Positions 42,101 through 52,483 of a stretch of 64,000 bases of DNA are shown here, piece by piece; within the stretch, counting starts at the first letter, position 1, and each line of letters starts with the position of its first letter. A program made the position numbers and the translations under genes. Origin of the DNA: Arion vulgaris (taxonomy: Eukaryota > Mollusca > Gastropoda > Stylommatophora > Arionidae); the NCBI GenBank assembly GCA_020796225.1, contig CM036767.1:17018427-17082426 (forward strand), written 5' to 3'. The notes below the pieces were generated by a model that was given only the letters and a program-made list of their open reading frames with translations, made no database searches and had not been told where the DNA came from.

Positions 42101-44320
42101 TAGTAGCTGTCCTTCTAGCCTGGAGTGTATGTGTCACACACAAGTACTTAGTAGCTGTCCTTCTAGCCTGGAGTGTATGTATCACACAAATGTACTTAGT
42201 AGCCGTCCTTCTAGCCTGGGTGTATGTCACACACAAGTACTTAGTAGCTGTCCTTCTAGCCTGGAGTGTATGTATCACACAAATGTAGTAGTAGCGTCCT
42301 TCTAGCCTGGAGTGTATGTGTCACACACATGTACTTAGTAGCTGTCCTTCTAGACTGGAGTGTATGTATGCACACAAGTAGCAGTAGCTGTCCTTCTAGC
42401 CTAGAGTATATGTGTCACACAAGTGCTTATAGCTGTCCTTCTAGCTTGCAGTGTATGTGTCACACAAATGTACTTAGTAGCTGTCCTTCTAGCTTGTAGT
42501 GTATGTGTCACACAAATGTCAGTAGTAGCTGTCCTTCTAGTCTGGAGTGTATGTGTACACAAATGTAGCTTAGTAGCTGTCCTTCTAGACTGGAGTGTAT
42601 GTGTCACACAAATGTACTTAGTAGCTGTCCTTCTAGCCTGGAGTGTATGTGTCACACAAATGTACTTAGTAGCCGTCCTTCTAGCCTGGAGTGTATGTGT
42701 CACACAAAGTACTTAGTAGTTGTTCTTCTAGTCTGGAGTGTATGTGTCACACACAAGTACTTAGTAGCTGTCCTCTAGCCTGGAGTGTATGTGTCACACT
42801 CAAGTCTTAGTAGCTGTCCTTCTAGCCTGGAGTGTATGTGTCACACACAAGTTGTAGTAGCTGTCCTTCTGGCCTGGAGTGTATGTGTCACACACAAGTA
42901 CTTAGTAGCTGTCCTTCTAGCCTGGAGTGTATGTGTCACACACAAGTACTTAGTAGCCGTCCTTCTAGCCTGGAGTGTATGTATCACACAATGTACTTAG
43001 TAGCTGTCCTTCTAGCCTGGAGTGTATGTATCACACAATGTACTTAGTAGCCGTCCTTCTAGACTGGAGTGTATGTATCACACACAGAATGCTTAGTAGC
43101 TGTCCTTCTAGCCTGGAGTGTATGTATCACACACAAGTACTTAGTCGCTGTCCTTCTAGTCTGGAGTGTATGTGTCACACAAATGTACTTAGTAGCTGTC
43201 CTTCTAGCCTGGAGTGTATGTATCACACAATTGTACTTAGTAGCTGTCCTTCTAGCCTGGAGTGTATGTGTCACACACAAGTACTTAGTAGCTGTCCTTC
43301 TAGCCTGGAGTGTATGTATCACACAAATGTACTTAGTAGCCGTCCTTCTAGCCTGGGTGTATGTTCTACACACAAGTCTTAGTAGCTGTCCTTCTGGCCT
43401 GGAGTGTATGTATCACACAAATGTGTAGTAGCCGTCCTTCTAGCCTGGAGTGTATGTGTCACACACAAGTACTTAGTAGCTGTCCTTCTAGCCTGGAGTG
43501 TATGTGTCACACAAGTACTTGAGCTGTCCTTCTAGCCTGGAGTGTATGTGTCACACACAAGTGATAGTAAGCTGTCCTTCTAGCCTGGAGTGTATGTATC
43601 ACACAATGTACTTAGTAGCCGTCCTTCTAGACTGGAGTGTATGTATCACACACAAGTACTTAGTAGCTGTCCTTCTAGCCTGGAGTGTATGTATCACACA
43701 ATGTACTTAGTAGCCGTCCTTCTAGACTGGAGTGTATGTATCACACACAAGTACTTAGTAGCTGTCCTTCTAGTCTGGAGTGTATGTGTCACACACAAGT
43801 ACTTAGTAGCTGTCCTTCTAGCTTGCAGTGTATGTGTCACACAAATGTACTTAGTAGCTGTCCTTCTAGCTTGTAGTGTATGTTCACACAATGTACTTAG
43901 TATCTGTCCTTCTAGTCTGGAGTGTATGTGTCACAAAATGTGCTTAGTAGCTGTCCTTCTGGCCTGGAGTGTATTGTCACACACAGTACTTAGTATCTGT
44001 CCTTCTAGCCTGGAGTGTTGTATCACATAAATGTACTTAGTAGCCGTCCTTCTAGCCTGGAGTGTATGTGTCACACACAAGTACTTAGTAGCTGTCCTTC
44101 TAGCCTGGAGTGTATGTATCACACAAATGTACTTAGTAGCCGTCCTTCTAGCCTGGAGTGTATGTGTCACACACAAGTGCTAGTATCTGTCCTTCTAGCC
44201 TGGAGTGTATGTGTCACACAAATGTACTTAGTATCTGTCCTTCTAGCCTGAAGTGTAAGTATCACACAAATGTACTTAGTAGTTGTCCTTCTAGCCTGAA
44301 GTGTATGTGTCACACAAAAC
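24197..44320. repeat. 48-bp satellite array, about 20 kb
   Basis: Head-to-tail 48-bp monomers, roughly 420 in total. The core is GTCCTTCTAGCCTGGAGTGT, then ATGTGTCACACACAAGTACT or ATGTATCACACAAATGTACT, then TAGTAGC. Two main monomer types alternate irregularly (CACACACAAG versus CACACAAATG). Many monomers carry 1-4 base deletions. Because 48 is a multiple of three, three of six frames of the consensus have no stop, giving ORFs up to 293 codons in 16-residue repeats. They overlap on both strands and are not genes. Each monomer has a small palindrome, TGTGT-C-ACACA. Left flank is LINE sequence; right flank is an RTE-f fragment. Confidence 0.97.
29021..31840. repeat. Degraded centre of the 48-bp satellite
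   Basis: Monomers are still countable by GCTGTCCTTCT and CCTGGAGTGT but almost each has several single-base insertions, deletions and changes. The transition to well-kept monomers is sharp on both sides. Read as old decay or as unpolished long-read sequence. Confidence 0.9.
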
Positions 44321-44371
44321 ACATTAACTGTCTACCTTCTCAACAAGTTCATAATCCATTAAGATATATCC

Positions 44372-44800
44372 TGGTTCATATTCCATCTTCTGACATCCCT
44401 GCAACCTGCTTGATTCCAAACATTACAGGTTTGTCTTTCCTTTGGATGAAACAGTAGGGTAGACACGGGGTTTGTGCAAAATGGGCAAGGCTCATTCTCC
44501 ATATCAGCTGCCCAGGCTAGGCACAAGGAAGACAAAATGTTGTTCTGTGAACTTTGGAGGAAGAGGCACCAGGCCAGACCACTGCTCAGATATAAAGATG
44601 TCTGCAAAGCGTCAATGAACAACTTTCCTATTGGTCCCAGCACATGAGAAAAACTAGCTGATGACAGAATTGTGTGGAAAGCGATATTGCGTAAGGACAC
44701 AGTCTTTTGAGAAGAGACTTATGTATGAGCTGAAAGACAAAGAAAACTCAGAAGTTGTCACAGAAGTTGTCACTTGCCAATTGACCGTCTGTAAAGACGA
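44372..44800 (+). mobile_element. RTE-f LINE C-terminal fragment
   Basis: Encodes RPLLRYKDVCKASMNNFPIG, a widely conserved stretch of RTE/BovB-like C-termini, then KLADDRIVWKAILRK. At least two frameshifts. Its left part (44372-44500) is low confidence. Confidence 0.75.
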
Positions 44801-44804
44801 AAAA

Positions 44805-44807
<3 letters not shown>

Positions 44808-44850
<43 letters not shown>
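44808..44850. repeat. (TA)n microsatellite
   Basis: About 21 uninterrupted TA dinucleotides. Confidence 0.95.
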
Positions 44851-44853
<3 letters not shown>

Positions 44854-45060
44854 GATTTCATTCTAGATGCCATTATTTCGCCTTAAACAGCTGCTCTTTT
44901 TTATATTTACTTCTAGATGTCTGGTTCATGCTCTATTTCATTTCATCTTCTTTAAGATCGTTCTGGTTCATAGTCCCTTTTAGATGCCCATTCATCTCTT
45001 TTAAGATCAGACATAGTTCATATTTCATTCTAGATGCCAATCCGACTCCTGCATGATCTA
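44851..45060. repeat. Decayed minisatellite
   Basis: Irregular recurrence of TTCAT, TTCTAGATGCC and TTTAAGATC-like words about every 40-60 bases. A similar phrase occurs at 44370-44400. Unit boundaries are not clear. Confidence 0.45.
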
Positions 45061-45149
45061 ACCTAGTTGATAGATACCTTTTCGACGCCTGTTTACTAAA
45101 TTCAGAATAGGCACGACCTGTGCCCTGTGGTTTGGCGAATATGACCAGA

Positions 45150-45312
45150 GTGTATTCTACAGAAATGCCACCGGTATGCAGACCTGAGAAGAAGAGGTGG
45201 CCCACACCAGCGCCAAGACAAACTGTATGCGTGGCTGCCACTCTGAGGCAAACGGCGGTCTTTATTAGAGAATCCTAATTCTCAATCTAGTGAAGAGAAG
45301 AAGAAGAAGGTG
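45150..45312 (+). mobile_element. I-b LINE 3' end
   Basis: Parallel to 3200-3370: GGTATGCAGACCTGAGAAGA, AGACAAACTGTATG, TCTCAATCTAGTGA, then a GAAGAAGAAG tail. Single copy, not tandemly amplified as at 3293. Confidence 0.75.
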
Positions 45313-45539
45313 TAAATTTCAAATTAATATGATAATGAAAACACTCATGGTCCAATCTACGGCACATGGCCAAATGGAACAGAAAATTGAGCGCAAGATG
45401 CGATACTTGGTAGATAATGTATTTAACCTATCACGCTTCCCCAGTTTATCTTCTCTATTTTTCTCCATTCTGTCCATCAAATCAACAGTAGCTTAGACAA
45501 CATAACCAATATCACTACAACCTAGACAATTCAATAGAC

Positions 45540-45907
45540 CAGTGCTTCTCAAACTGAGGTCCGTGGACTCCCGGGGGTCACGACTTACTGAAAGGGTTCT
45601 CAAGCCCTTGAAGGGATTTTTATAATTTTGGACATTTAAAACGAAATATACATTTTAAAAACATGTTTTTCCCGATCCAGAACGCCGAGCTTTCAGCTCT
45701 TCGACTCGGTGCCATGTACATCGTAACCCTTCGGTTCGGTGCCAAGAACACCGTAAATTTTGGGAATCTGTGGCTTTTTCTGCCATCCCGCGGAATTGAA
45801 TCCGCACACACAGAGGAAAGTCACCCGTAGTCCAACGCGCTACGAACACGCTGGGCAGACAGTATTTAAAAGAGGGTCCACGGTAATGTAAAGTTTGAGA
45901 ACCGCTG
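45540..45907. mobile_element. hAT (Charlie-type ends) MITE with a SINE inside
   Basis: Inverted ends CAGTGCTTCTCAAACT and, from the right, CAGCGGTTCTCAAACT. The target duplication is CAATAGAC at 45532-45539 and CAAAAGAC at 45908-45915 (7 of 8). The CAGNGGTTCTCAAA end is typical of Charlie-like hAT elements. Without the S3 SINE inside, only about 155 bp of non-coding element remain. Confidence 0.9.
45660..45874 (-). mobile_element. S3 SINE nested in a hAT MITE
   Basis: Full S3 in reverse: GATCCAGAACGCC near the T-rich end, B box complement GGAATTGAATCC near 45790, head end GCTACGAACACGCTGGGCAG. TTTAAAA flanks both sides, a probable short target duplication. Confidence 0.85.
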
Positions 45908-46029
45908 CAAAAGACGATAAGTCTCCATAAAAAAAGAAACAAATTTAAAAAAAAACAGGAACTTTTTTTCATATAAAGAAAATATTGGTGAAGACTATTA
46001 CAAAAATGGTCTGAAGTCATGGAAGGAGT

Positions 46030-46240
46030 TACTTCATGCGCCAAGTTTTCACTATATGACTCGATCCCTCTTTGCAGAAATGGCAAGCCGCATGCATTGT
46101 ATTGCACAAAGTATTAACTCCGTAGCTCCAGCAGTAACATTAGGAGAATCTGGAAACAAATACAATCGTGAACAGAACGTTGCGGTCCAGATTCGAATGC
46201 ACGTTCTTTGGAACTCAAGTTGAACAGTTCCTCCTCCCTC
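46030..46240 (-). mobile_element. S6 SINE
   Basis: Minus-strand body and head: AACTCCGTAGCTCCAGCAG and CCAGATTCGAATGCACG (B box complement) on the plus strand. The head end is truncated near 46235. Confidence 0.65.
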
Positions 46241-46261
46241 CCATCTCTTTCGTTGGCGAAA

Positions 46262-46760
46262 TATTTGTTAATATTCAATGTTTGTCTCTTGTATGAACTT
46301 CACTGTCTTTTGTAGCTCACGCAGAGGTCCGTGTAGTTTTATATCTAGTGTTGTTTCGTTAGGCCAGTGAGTTTGCCTTAGTGTATCATATTCAGGGCAG
46401 TCTTGAAGTATGTGCTCTGCAGCCAGGCGTGTCTGTCCACATGTATACATGGCTGAATTGTCAATCTTGAATTTTATATAAATGTGGTTGCGGAGTCGAT
46501 TGTGTCCTGTTCTAAGTCGCAGAATGATAACTTGTTCCAATATGCTCATATTATAGTAATCGTCTTGCGTTGATATTTGTAGCTTTCTCATTGATTTAAT
46601 CATCCTTTTCTTTTGGTGGTAGGTAACTGGCACACCCGGTTGCTCTCCTGCAGCATCTTCCTTGATCAGTCGGTCTGCTGTTTCATTTATCGAACAGCTT
46701 AACAACTTAGTCACTGAGTCCCTTTTGATTGTTTTTTTGTGTGTTGGAATTAGTTCTCTA
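46262..46760 (-). mobile_element. I-b LINE C-terminal region
   Basis: A single 148-codon open frame: ETADRLIKEDAAGEQPGVP (end of RNase H, NETADRLAKEG type), then EQVIILRLRTGHNRLRNHIY, then CGQTRLAAEHILQDCPEYD, then RELQKTVKFIQ at the C-terminus. This order follows RNase H in I/Jockey-like elements. It is the best preserved I-b frame here, but it lacks RT and most of RNase H. Sister copies at 47530-47905 and 59748-60095. Confidence 0.88.
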
Positions 46761-47289
46761 TTTATCTTTGAAATCTATGTGACTTCAGAGAATTTACTGT
46801 TACTATACTGTACATGACTCTCCTATATATGTCAGTATTGCTCTATGCAATCTACAATTCTACAAGTAACAGAAATCGTCCGTATCCCTGATCTGTCAAA
46901 GAGAAACATTTGGCATCCTGTACCAGTCAAACGACCAAAGCTATTTCTAGCTTTCTTTATGTAATAGAAAGAAACAGCATCTATTAATAGTCCTCTTGTT
47001 TCGACATTTAATAAGGTCGACAAATAAGTTGAGTTGTGTCCCCTGTTTGAATATTGTTTTATCTCGTGTGTATGTTCAGGCGTGACCTCCGATAACAAAT
47101 GGCCAGCGGGCTCAGATAAACATTCTAGGAAATAAGACAACAACTGTTGCGTGATCTTTACATTCCAGTGTTGTTGTATATAAACTTAATGTTAATGTAA
47201 AAACATAACAAACAACAAGCTCAATCAAGATTATATTATGTTACAAGTTAAGTTTAACGCTAAGGAATATCAGTATTATTAACATTTCT
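46761..47289. other. No recognised feature; one unassigned ORF
   Basis: 46832-47143 (minus) is open for 103 codons but its translation shows no motif I recognise and no codon-bias evidence. I treat it as chance or as an unknown repeat. Confidence 0.4.
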
Positions 47290-47296
47290 CATCAAT

Positions 47297-47501
47297 TTTT
47301 TTTTCCGATCCAGAAGCACTTGAGCTTTTCAGCTCTTCGGCTCGGAACCATGGACATCGTAACCCTTCGGTTCTGTGCCACGCACACCGTGAATCTGGGG
47401 AACCTGTGGTTCTTCTGCCAGCCCGCGGAATTGAACCCGCACTCACAGAGGGCTAGTCAACCGCAGTCCAACGCGCTACGAACACGCTAGGCAGGTCGGC
47501 A
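47297..47501 (-). mobile_element. S3 SINE, full length
   Basis: T-rich start, GATCCAGAAGCACTTGAGC, then B box complement GGAATTGAACCC, then head end CGCTACGAACACGCTAGGC. CATCAAT at 47290-47296 and 47502-47508 is the probable target duplication. Confidence 0.88.
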
Positions 47502-47529
47502 CATCAATAAATAACCATAAACGCATATA

Positions 47530-47905
47530 ATTAAGTAAAATTTCACAAAAAAGCAAAAAGTGTTCTCTCCAACACATACAAAAACAAGCCACCATTAAAA
47601 AGGAATTTGTTAATTTTCCCTCTGAGCCAATCTGCCTTGATGGAAAGGACTCACTCAAAGACCTAAGCAGAACAGACCAGGTCATTATATTTCGACTACG
47701 CACAGGACACTACAGACTCAACAAACACTTATATAGACTAGGAATAAGTCAAACAGCTCTCTGCCAGTGTCAGCAGGCGGAACAGTCACCAGAGCATATC
47801 CTGCAAGACTGTCCTCTCCTGTGTGAGCTGAGAAGTAACATGTGGTCACACCCAGTCGACCTGAAAACTAAGCTTTGGGAAACCTGACAGACCTGAAGCT
47901 GACTG
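47530..47905 (+). mobile_element. I-b LINE C-terminal region
   Basis: Encodes DQVIIFRLRTGHYRLNKHLY, LGISQTALCQCQQAEQ and PEHILQDCPLLCELR, parallel to the 46262-46760 copy. Upstream frame is broken. A GAAGAAG tail follows at about 47955. Confidence 0.82.
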
Positions 47906-47989
47906 CCCAGTTTGTGGTCCACAGTAAATTAAGCGCATGACCAGAGATCGTTGAAGAAGAAGAAGAATCGGCCTTATGTTTCCGGGGTC

Positions 47990-48455
47990 CACAGTTCATG
48001 TCACACAGTTCATGTCACACGGTTCCTGCCAGTTCTGTACACAGTTCACTGTCACACAGTTCATGTCACACAGTCATGTCCAGTTCATGTCACACAGTTC
48101 ATGTCACACAGTTCATGTCACACAGTTCATGTCACACGGTTCACGTCACATTCAGTCCGTTCATGTCACACAGTTCATGTCACACGGTTCACGTCACACA
48201 GTTCATGTCACACGTTCATGTCACGTTCAGTCACACGGTTCACGTCACACGGTTCAGTCACACGGTTCATGTCACACGGTTCCTGTCCACACATGGTTCA
48301 TGTCACACAGTTCTTTGTCATACGAGTTCATGTCACACGGTTCACGTCACACAGTTCATGTCACACAGTTCATGTCACACAGTTCACGTCACACGGTTCA
48401 CGTCACACGGTTCATGTCACACGGTTCACGTCACACGGTTCACGTAGAAACTTAA
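47990..48455. repeat. 14-bp minisatellite, about 33 copies
   Basis: Unit GTTCATGTCACACA with common variants GTTCACGTCACACG. All three plus-strand frames stay open for about 150-175 codons because of the unit's sequence. No gene is implied. Confidence 0.95.
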
Positions 48456-48477
48456 TGGTTCTAAACTTAGGTCAGTA

Positions 48478-48700
48478 AATGTTTCATGGCCCGGATTAGC
48501 GGAATAAGTGTTCGCCTATCCAGTCGGACAAAAGAGGGTTGTGTGTCAAATCCCAGTCTCGTTCTATGTGAGGAAAGGAATTGGCCTTCCTACCACCTGC
48601 ACAATATGATCAAGAAATGGAAAGTGAAGTGACTTCTTACCCTAAGGTCTGAAAGTGTTACGGGAAATGTTTCAAATGTGTACAATATTTAGTAAGTTAT
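48478..48700 (+). mobile_element. S9 SINE (tRNA-derived)
   Basis: The head has TGGCCCGGATTAGCGGAA (A box type) and TCAAATCCC (B box remnant). The body has GAGGAAAGGAATTGGCCTTC and CTAAGGTCTGAAAGTG, shared with 19515-19715. Confidence 0.7.
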
Positions 48701-48824
48701 GATCATGTCAGAATGAGAAAGAAAGTGTCAAGACATGAAATATAGTGGACACCGCAGAGACATCGGAAAGAAGGAGGGCAAGGGGCTCTTTTGAATGGGA
48801 TAACTATTGAAGTTGAAGGATCGC

Positions 48825-48930
48825 CTGAATGACGACGCAGACTGGTGATAAGGAAAAGAAATCTTCACGGAAAAATTAGTCAGTAGCGTCATATTATGCG
48901 TCATGACTCCGTCTGAATTCAGAACGCACG
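48825..48930 (+). repeat. Unnamed dispersed repeat
   Basis: GAATGACGACGCAGACTGGT and CTTCACGGAAAAATTAG resemble 49676-49795. Class unknown. Confidence 0.4.
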
Positions 48931-48931
48931 A

Positions 48932-49190
48932 TCCCGCCCGTGTGGTACCGGGCCTGCAAGGAAGCAACGAATAGAACCACTGCGATCTACAAGCCATGTC
49001 GTAAAAGGCGTCTGCTGTAGGCCCTATTGATGCTACCTTAGTAAATAAAAACATCGTAGAAATCGGATGTGCTGGCCTACTTGTAGGTGAATAACTAGCA
49101 CAATGTACAATCGCTCTTAGGCTCAGATCACATACAAATCACTCCGAGTGATTAACAAGTGGTCGATATGGAGCGTTCGAAGAAGAAAAA
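48932..49190 (+). mobile_element. S4 SINE-like repeat with (GAA)n tail
   Basis: Complete S4 order from GATCCCGCCCGTGTGGTACC to GATATGGAGCGTTCGAAGAA. Lies just before an I-a copy. Confidence 0.8.
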
Positions 49191-49199
49191 AATTAAAGT

Positions 49200-49690
49200 A
49201 TCTCTGAAGTCGAAGTAAGTCTCGCCTGAATGATCCGAAAGGTGGAGGCCGGTTCGGTGCGCAGGCAATAGACTGAATCACTACAGGCGTCAACAATTTG
49301 CAGAATTACACTTGTCTTTGTTCCGGGACACATGGGTGTCGTTGGCAATGAGAGAGCAGACAGGCTGGCTGGCTCTGCACTCTATAACAGACGGCCAGCC
49401 TATGGACAGAGCTGACATAGTGAACGCCCTCATAGAGCGTGGCCGCAGAGAAGACTTTCATCTAAACCAATCCACGTCAACTACTAGATTGCGAGAACTG
49501 GGTTTGAAGATTGGTGTGGCAAGAAAAGAACGGTACAACAGGTATACGAGTCGGCTCACCAATCAAAATAGAACTGGTAGGGTCAGTCGCTGGACGCTGA
49601 TGGAGATATTGCGAAGGAGATCGGAGCACCTATGGACATGTCCGGAGTGCAATGAAGATATTCCAAACTGAAACTGAAACTGAATGACGA
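49200..49690 (+). mobile_element. I-a LINE RNase H end and 3' end
   Basis: TLVFVPGHMGVVGNERADRL is the His/Asp end of RNase H. After a frameshift, 49400-49671 is open and reads MDRADIVNALIERGRREDFH, IGVARKERYNRYTSRL and SEHLWTCPECNEDIPN. It ends at a stop inside AAACTG repeats (tail). Confidence 0.88.
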
Positions 49691-49799
49691 ATGACACTGG
49701 TTAGGAAGAAACTAAGCCTTCACGCAAAAATCAGTTCGAAATGCCATTTCAGGCACCACGACAACGTTTTAATTCATAACGCAAGAACCAAAAAAAACC

Positions 49800-50065
49800 A
49801 CCGCTGCTTAACTCGAAGTCTGATATTGTTAAAACTTAAAAGAAAAAAACCCACCTCTGCTTAACTCGAAGTCTGATATTGTTAAAACTTAAAAGAAAAA
49901 AACCCACCTCTGCTTAACTCGAAGTCTGATATTGTTAAAACTTAAAAGAAAAAAACCACCGCTGTTTAACTCGAAGTCTGATATTGTTAAAATTTAAAAG
50001 AAAAAACCCACCGCTGTTTAACTCGAAGTCTGATATTGTTAAAACTTAAAAGAAAAAAACACAGA
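49800..50065. repeat. 52/53-bp tandem repeat, five copies
   Basis: TTAACTCGAAGTCTGATATT recurs at about 49808, 49861, 49914, 49966 and 50018; each unit ends in an A-rich run. Confidence 0.92.
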
Positions 50066-50545
50066 AAAAACAACCGAGTTCCTAGTCTCTCAATAGACTT
50101 GTTCTGACATGGTAAAATCAATGACATTAAATATTGCAATTACATATTGAAATCATATAGTACCTGAATAGGAATAAACTTGGCTAGTGGATAAAGAGTA
50201 GTTACAGAGATTGTTGCGTTATAATGAGACCCTGCAGAGTAGTTGTTTAGAAATCGACCATCCAACGATAGCTTGGAGAAGAACACTACTCATTTCTGTG
50301 TCAATCCAGGATTTGAGAGAAGTATTATTCGCATATTTGACAATCATAGAAGGCTTTGAGAAGAATTAATCAATAAAGTGACATGCCTGCCGACATAGGC
50401 GATCACGTCTCTCCACAATCCTTCGGCTTTAGACTCTTTTTTAATACAGTATTTGAAATGTAGAACTGGCGTAGTACAATGTGGAGCGTTACTTAATTCG
50501 TTATTTTATTCATTTCATGTCAAATGCGGTACACACGGCAGAGGT
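50066..50545. other. No recognised feature
   Basis: Mixed AT-rich sequence. Nothing recognised. Confidence 0.5.
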
Positions 50546-50559
50546 TTAGAGCTCCATGT

Positions 50560-51240
50560 GATATATATTGCACTCCGGACATGTCCGTAAGTGCTCCGAT
50601 CTCCTTCACAATAACTCCAACAGCGTCCAGCGACTGACCCTACCAGTTGGACGTTGATTGATGAGACTACTCATATAATTGTTATGCTGTTTTTTCTTGC
50701 TACCCAATCTTCAACCCAGCTCCTGCAATCGTAGTTGACGAGGATTGGTTTAAATGAAAATCTTCTTTGCGGCAACACTCTATGAGGGCGTTCAAAATAT
50801 CAGCTCTATCCATTGACTGGCCTTCTGATATGGTGGCAGAGCCAGCCAGCCTGCCTCTTCTCATTGTCAACGACACCCGGTGCCCCGGATCGAAGATAGT
50901 GTGATTCTGCAAATTGTCGACGCTTGTAGTGATTCAGTCCATTGCCTGTGCACCGAACAAGCCTCCAACTTTCGGATCATACTCAATCACTCAGAATGCA
51001 CACATGAGTGTAGTTTTGTGACTCCAGCCAGAGTAGTGAATTAGTCACTGCCAGTACCTCCATTATCATGCTGCTTGTTGTCATACGAAATGCACCACTT
51101 GCCTCCTGAACCATTCTGCCACATGAGCTTGCAGAGAAGACCCATGCGGACTTTTCGTGACGAACTACAGATCCATACGTATAAATCACAAAGTCACCTT
51201 CATTGCAGTACTTTTGTCAAATTTAATGATGGTGGAAAAA
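50560..51240 (-). mobile_element. I-a LINE RNase H region and 3' end
   Basis: On the minus strand: IYTYGSVVRHEKSAWVF (TDGS with the Asp changed to Tyr), AFRMTTSSMIMEVLAVTNSL (Glu motif), VCILSD, then RRGRLAGSATISEGQSMDRADI. Broken frames. The lost first catalytic Asp alone would inactivate the RNase H. Confidence 0.85.
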
Positions 51241-51249
51241 GTATTCATA

Positions 51250-51612
51250 TATATTGAAGGCATCGTTATCCATTCTTCCCCATGGTCGATATTTGGGAGC
51301 CCGCATTCCAGCTGAACAGTGTCTGCGCACGCCTACCCACGACTTGCACTGCTTTAACCGATTTCCTCCACTGGTGCTGAGCATCCCGTGCAATGTGCGA
51401 TCCTTTTTAGCACTTATTTTGAGGAACGCAGTGTTGATTCAGAGGCAGAATCGTGCTCTTCTTCTTCTTCTTCTTCTAACCAGGGCTGCAAGTTTTTACT
51501 CTTGGGCAGCCAATGCCAAATTGTAGAATCTGCATGTGTTCTGTAATTGTGGAAGACTAGTGTAAAGGGTATTATGAACAGATGGGTGTGGTGGGAGGAG
51601 TTCTTGTCTAGC
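51250..51612. other. No recognised feature apart from a (CTT)n run
   Basis: (CTT)n at about 51460-51476. The minus strand may hold a diverged LINE or SINE piece, but I cannot place it. Confidence 0.4.
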
Positions 51613-51623
51613 TTTATGTAGTC

Positions 51624-51974
51624 TAATGAATATAAAATGGAACGAATTCAGGAGAAGTGATGAAATCAGAGAAATGTCTGGTCAACCACTAGTGACAACT
51701 GTTATAAGAAAGAGAAGATGGAGATATGTTGGACACACCTTGAGAAGAAATGATCAACGAATATCAAAGCAGGCATTGAAGTGGATGCAAGGGTTCAGAA
51801 GAGAGATCGACCTATGGAGACCCTGAAACGAACTTTGCTGAGAGAGGCAAGAAATATCGGTCTCAATTCCATGGATGAGATTGAACGAGTTGCCCAGGAT
51901 AGAGCGGTATGGAGAAATTACTTGCAGGACCTATGTAACGTATAACGGTACGAGAGAAATTATTATTATTATTA
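51624..51974 (+). mobile_element. RTE-a 5'-truncated insertion with 11-bp duplication
   Basis: A 351-bp copy of the RTE-a 3' end: MNIKWNEFRRSDEIREMSGQ, RRWRYVGHTLRRNDQR, then the non-coding end GGTACGAGAGAAATT and (ATT)n. A perfect 11-bp target duplication, TTTATGTAGTC, lies at 51613-51623 and 51975-51985. The intact duplication and largely open frame suggest a fairly young insertion. Confidence 0.9.
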
Positions 51975-51985
51975 TTTATGTAGTC

Positions 51986-52483
51986 CAGGACATTTAAGCA
52001 AGATATTCTGTACTGTCTCAGATGAATGACTGCACTAAATCGTGCTCTACAAATCTAATTTCTTTCTTCTATGGTTGGAAAGTAAGGAAGGTAATGCATC
52101 ACTCTAAACAGAGTATCTTTAGCGGACCTAATAAGTAAACATATCCTCGACCTGTATTACTTCTAATCTTACCTTACGCTAATGAAGTAAGTTACATAGT
52201 TTTACTGCATTCTTCCCTTATATGGATAATATCTTAAGCTAATAGACAATCTTGATGCAGTCCTTTGGGATATGCCACGATTTTCATTTTTCAATAGACA
52301 ATCTGGAAAGATATATCTGTCTTTATGTTGAATATATCTGCAGAACGTCCCTTTCATTACAACCCACATGAAAGAATAATTTCTAACCAGTTCTCTCACC
52401 TCCCCATCATCATATTCAAACTTGCTTTACTGTCCTGTTTCCATCAATATCTTAACATTAGACAGAACATGAAATATCTTGTC
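51986..52483. other. No recognised feature
   Basis: AT-rich; a 65-codon minus-strand frame shows no motif. Confidence 0.5.

Noticed and set aside
24197..44320. CRISPR-like array
   Set aside because: Repeats are directly adjacent 48-bp monomers without unique spacers, and the DNA is animal. It is a satellite.
46832..47143. 103-codon minus-strand ORF as a host exon
   Set aside because: No recognisable domain, no splice sites that I could pair, and repeat-rich surroundings. Left as unassigned; a protein search would decide.
47951..48478. HVTRFTSHSS-type repeat protein
   Set aside because: 14-bp minisatellite; all three plus-strand frames are open, so no coding signal.
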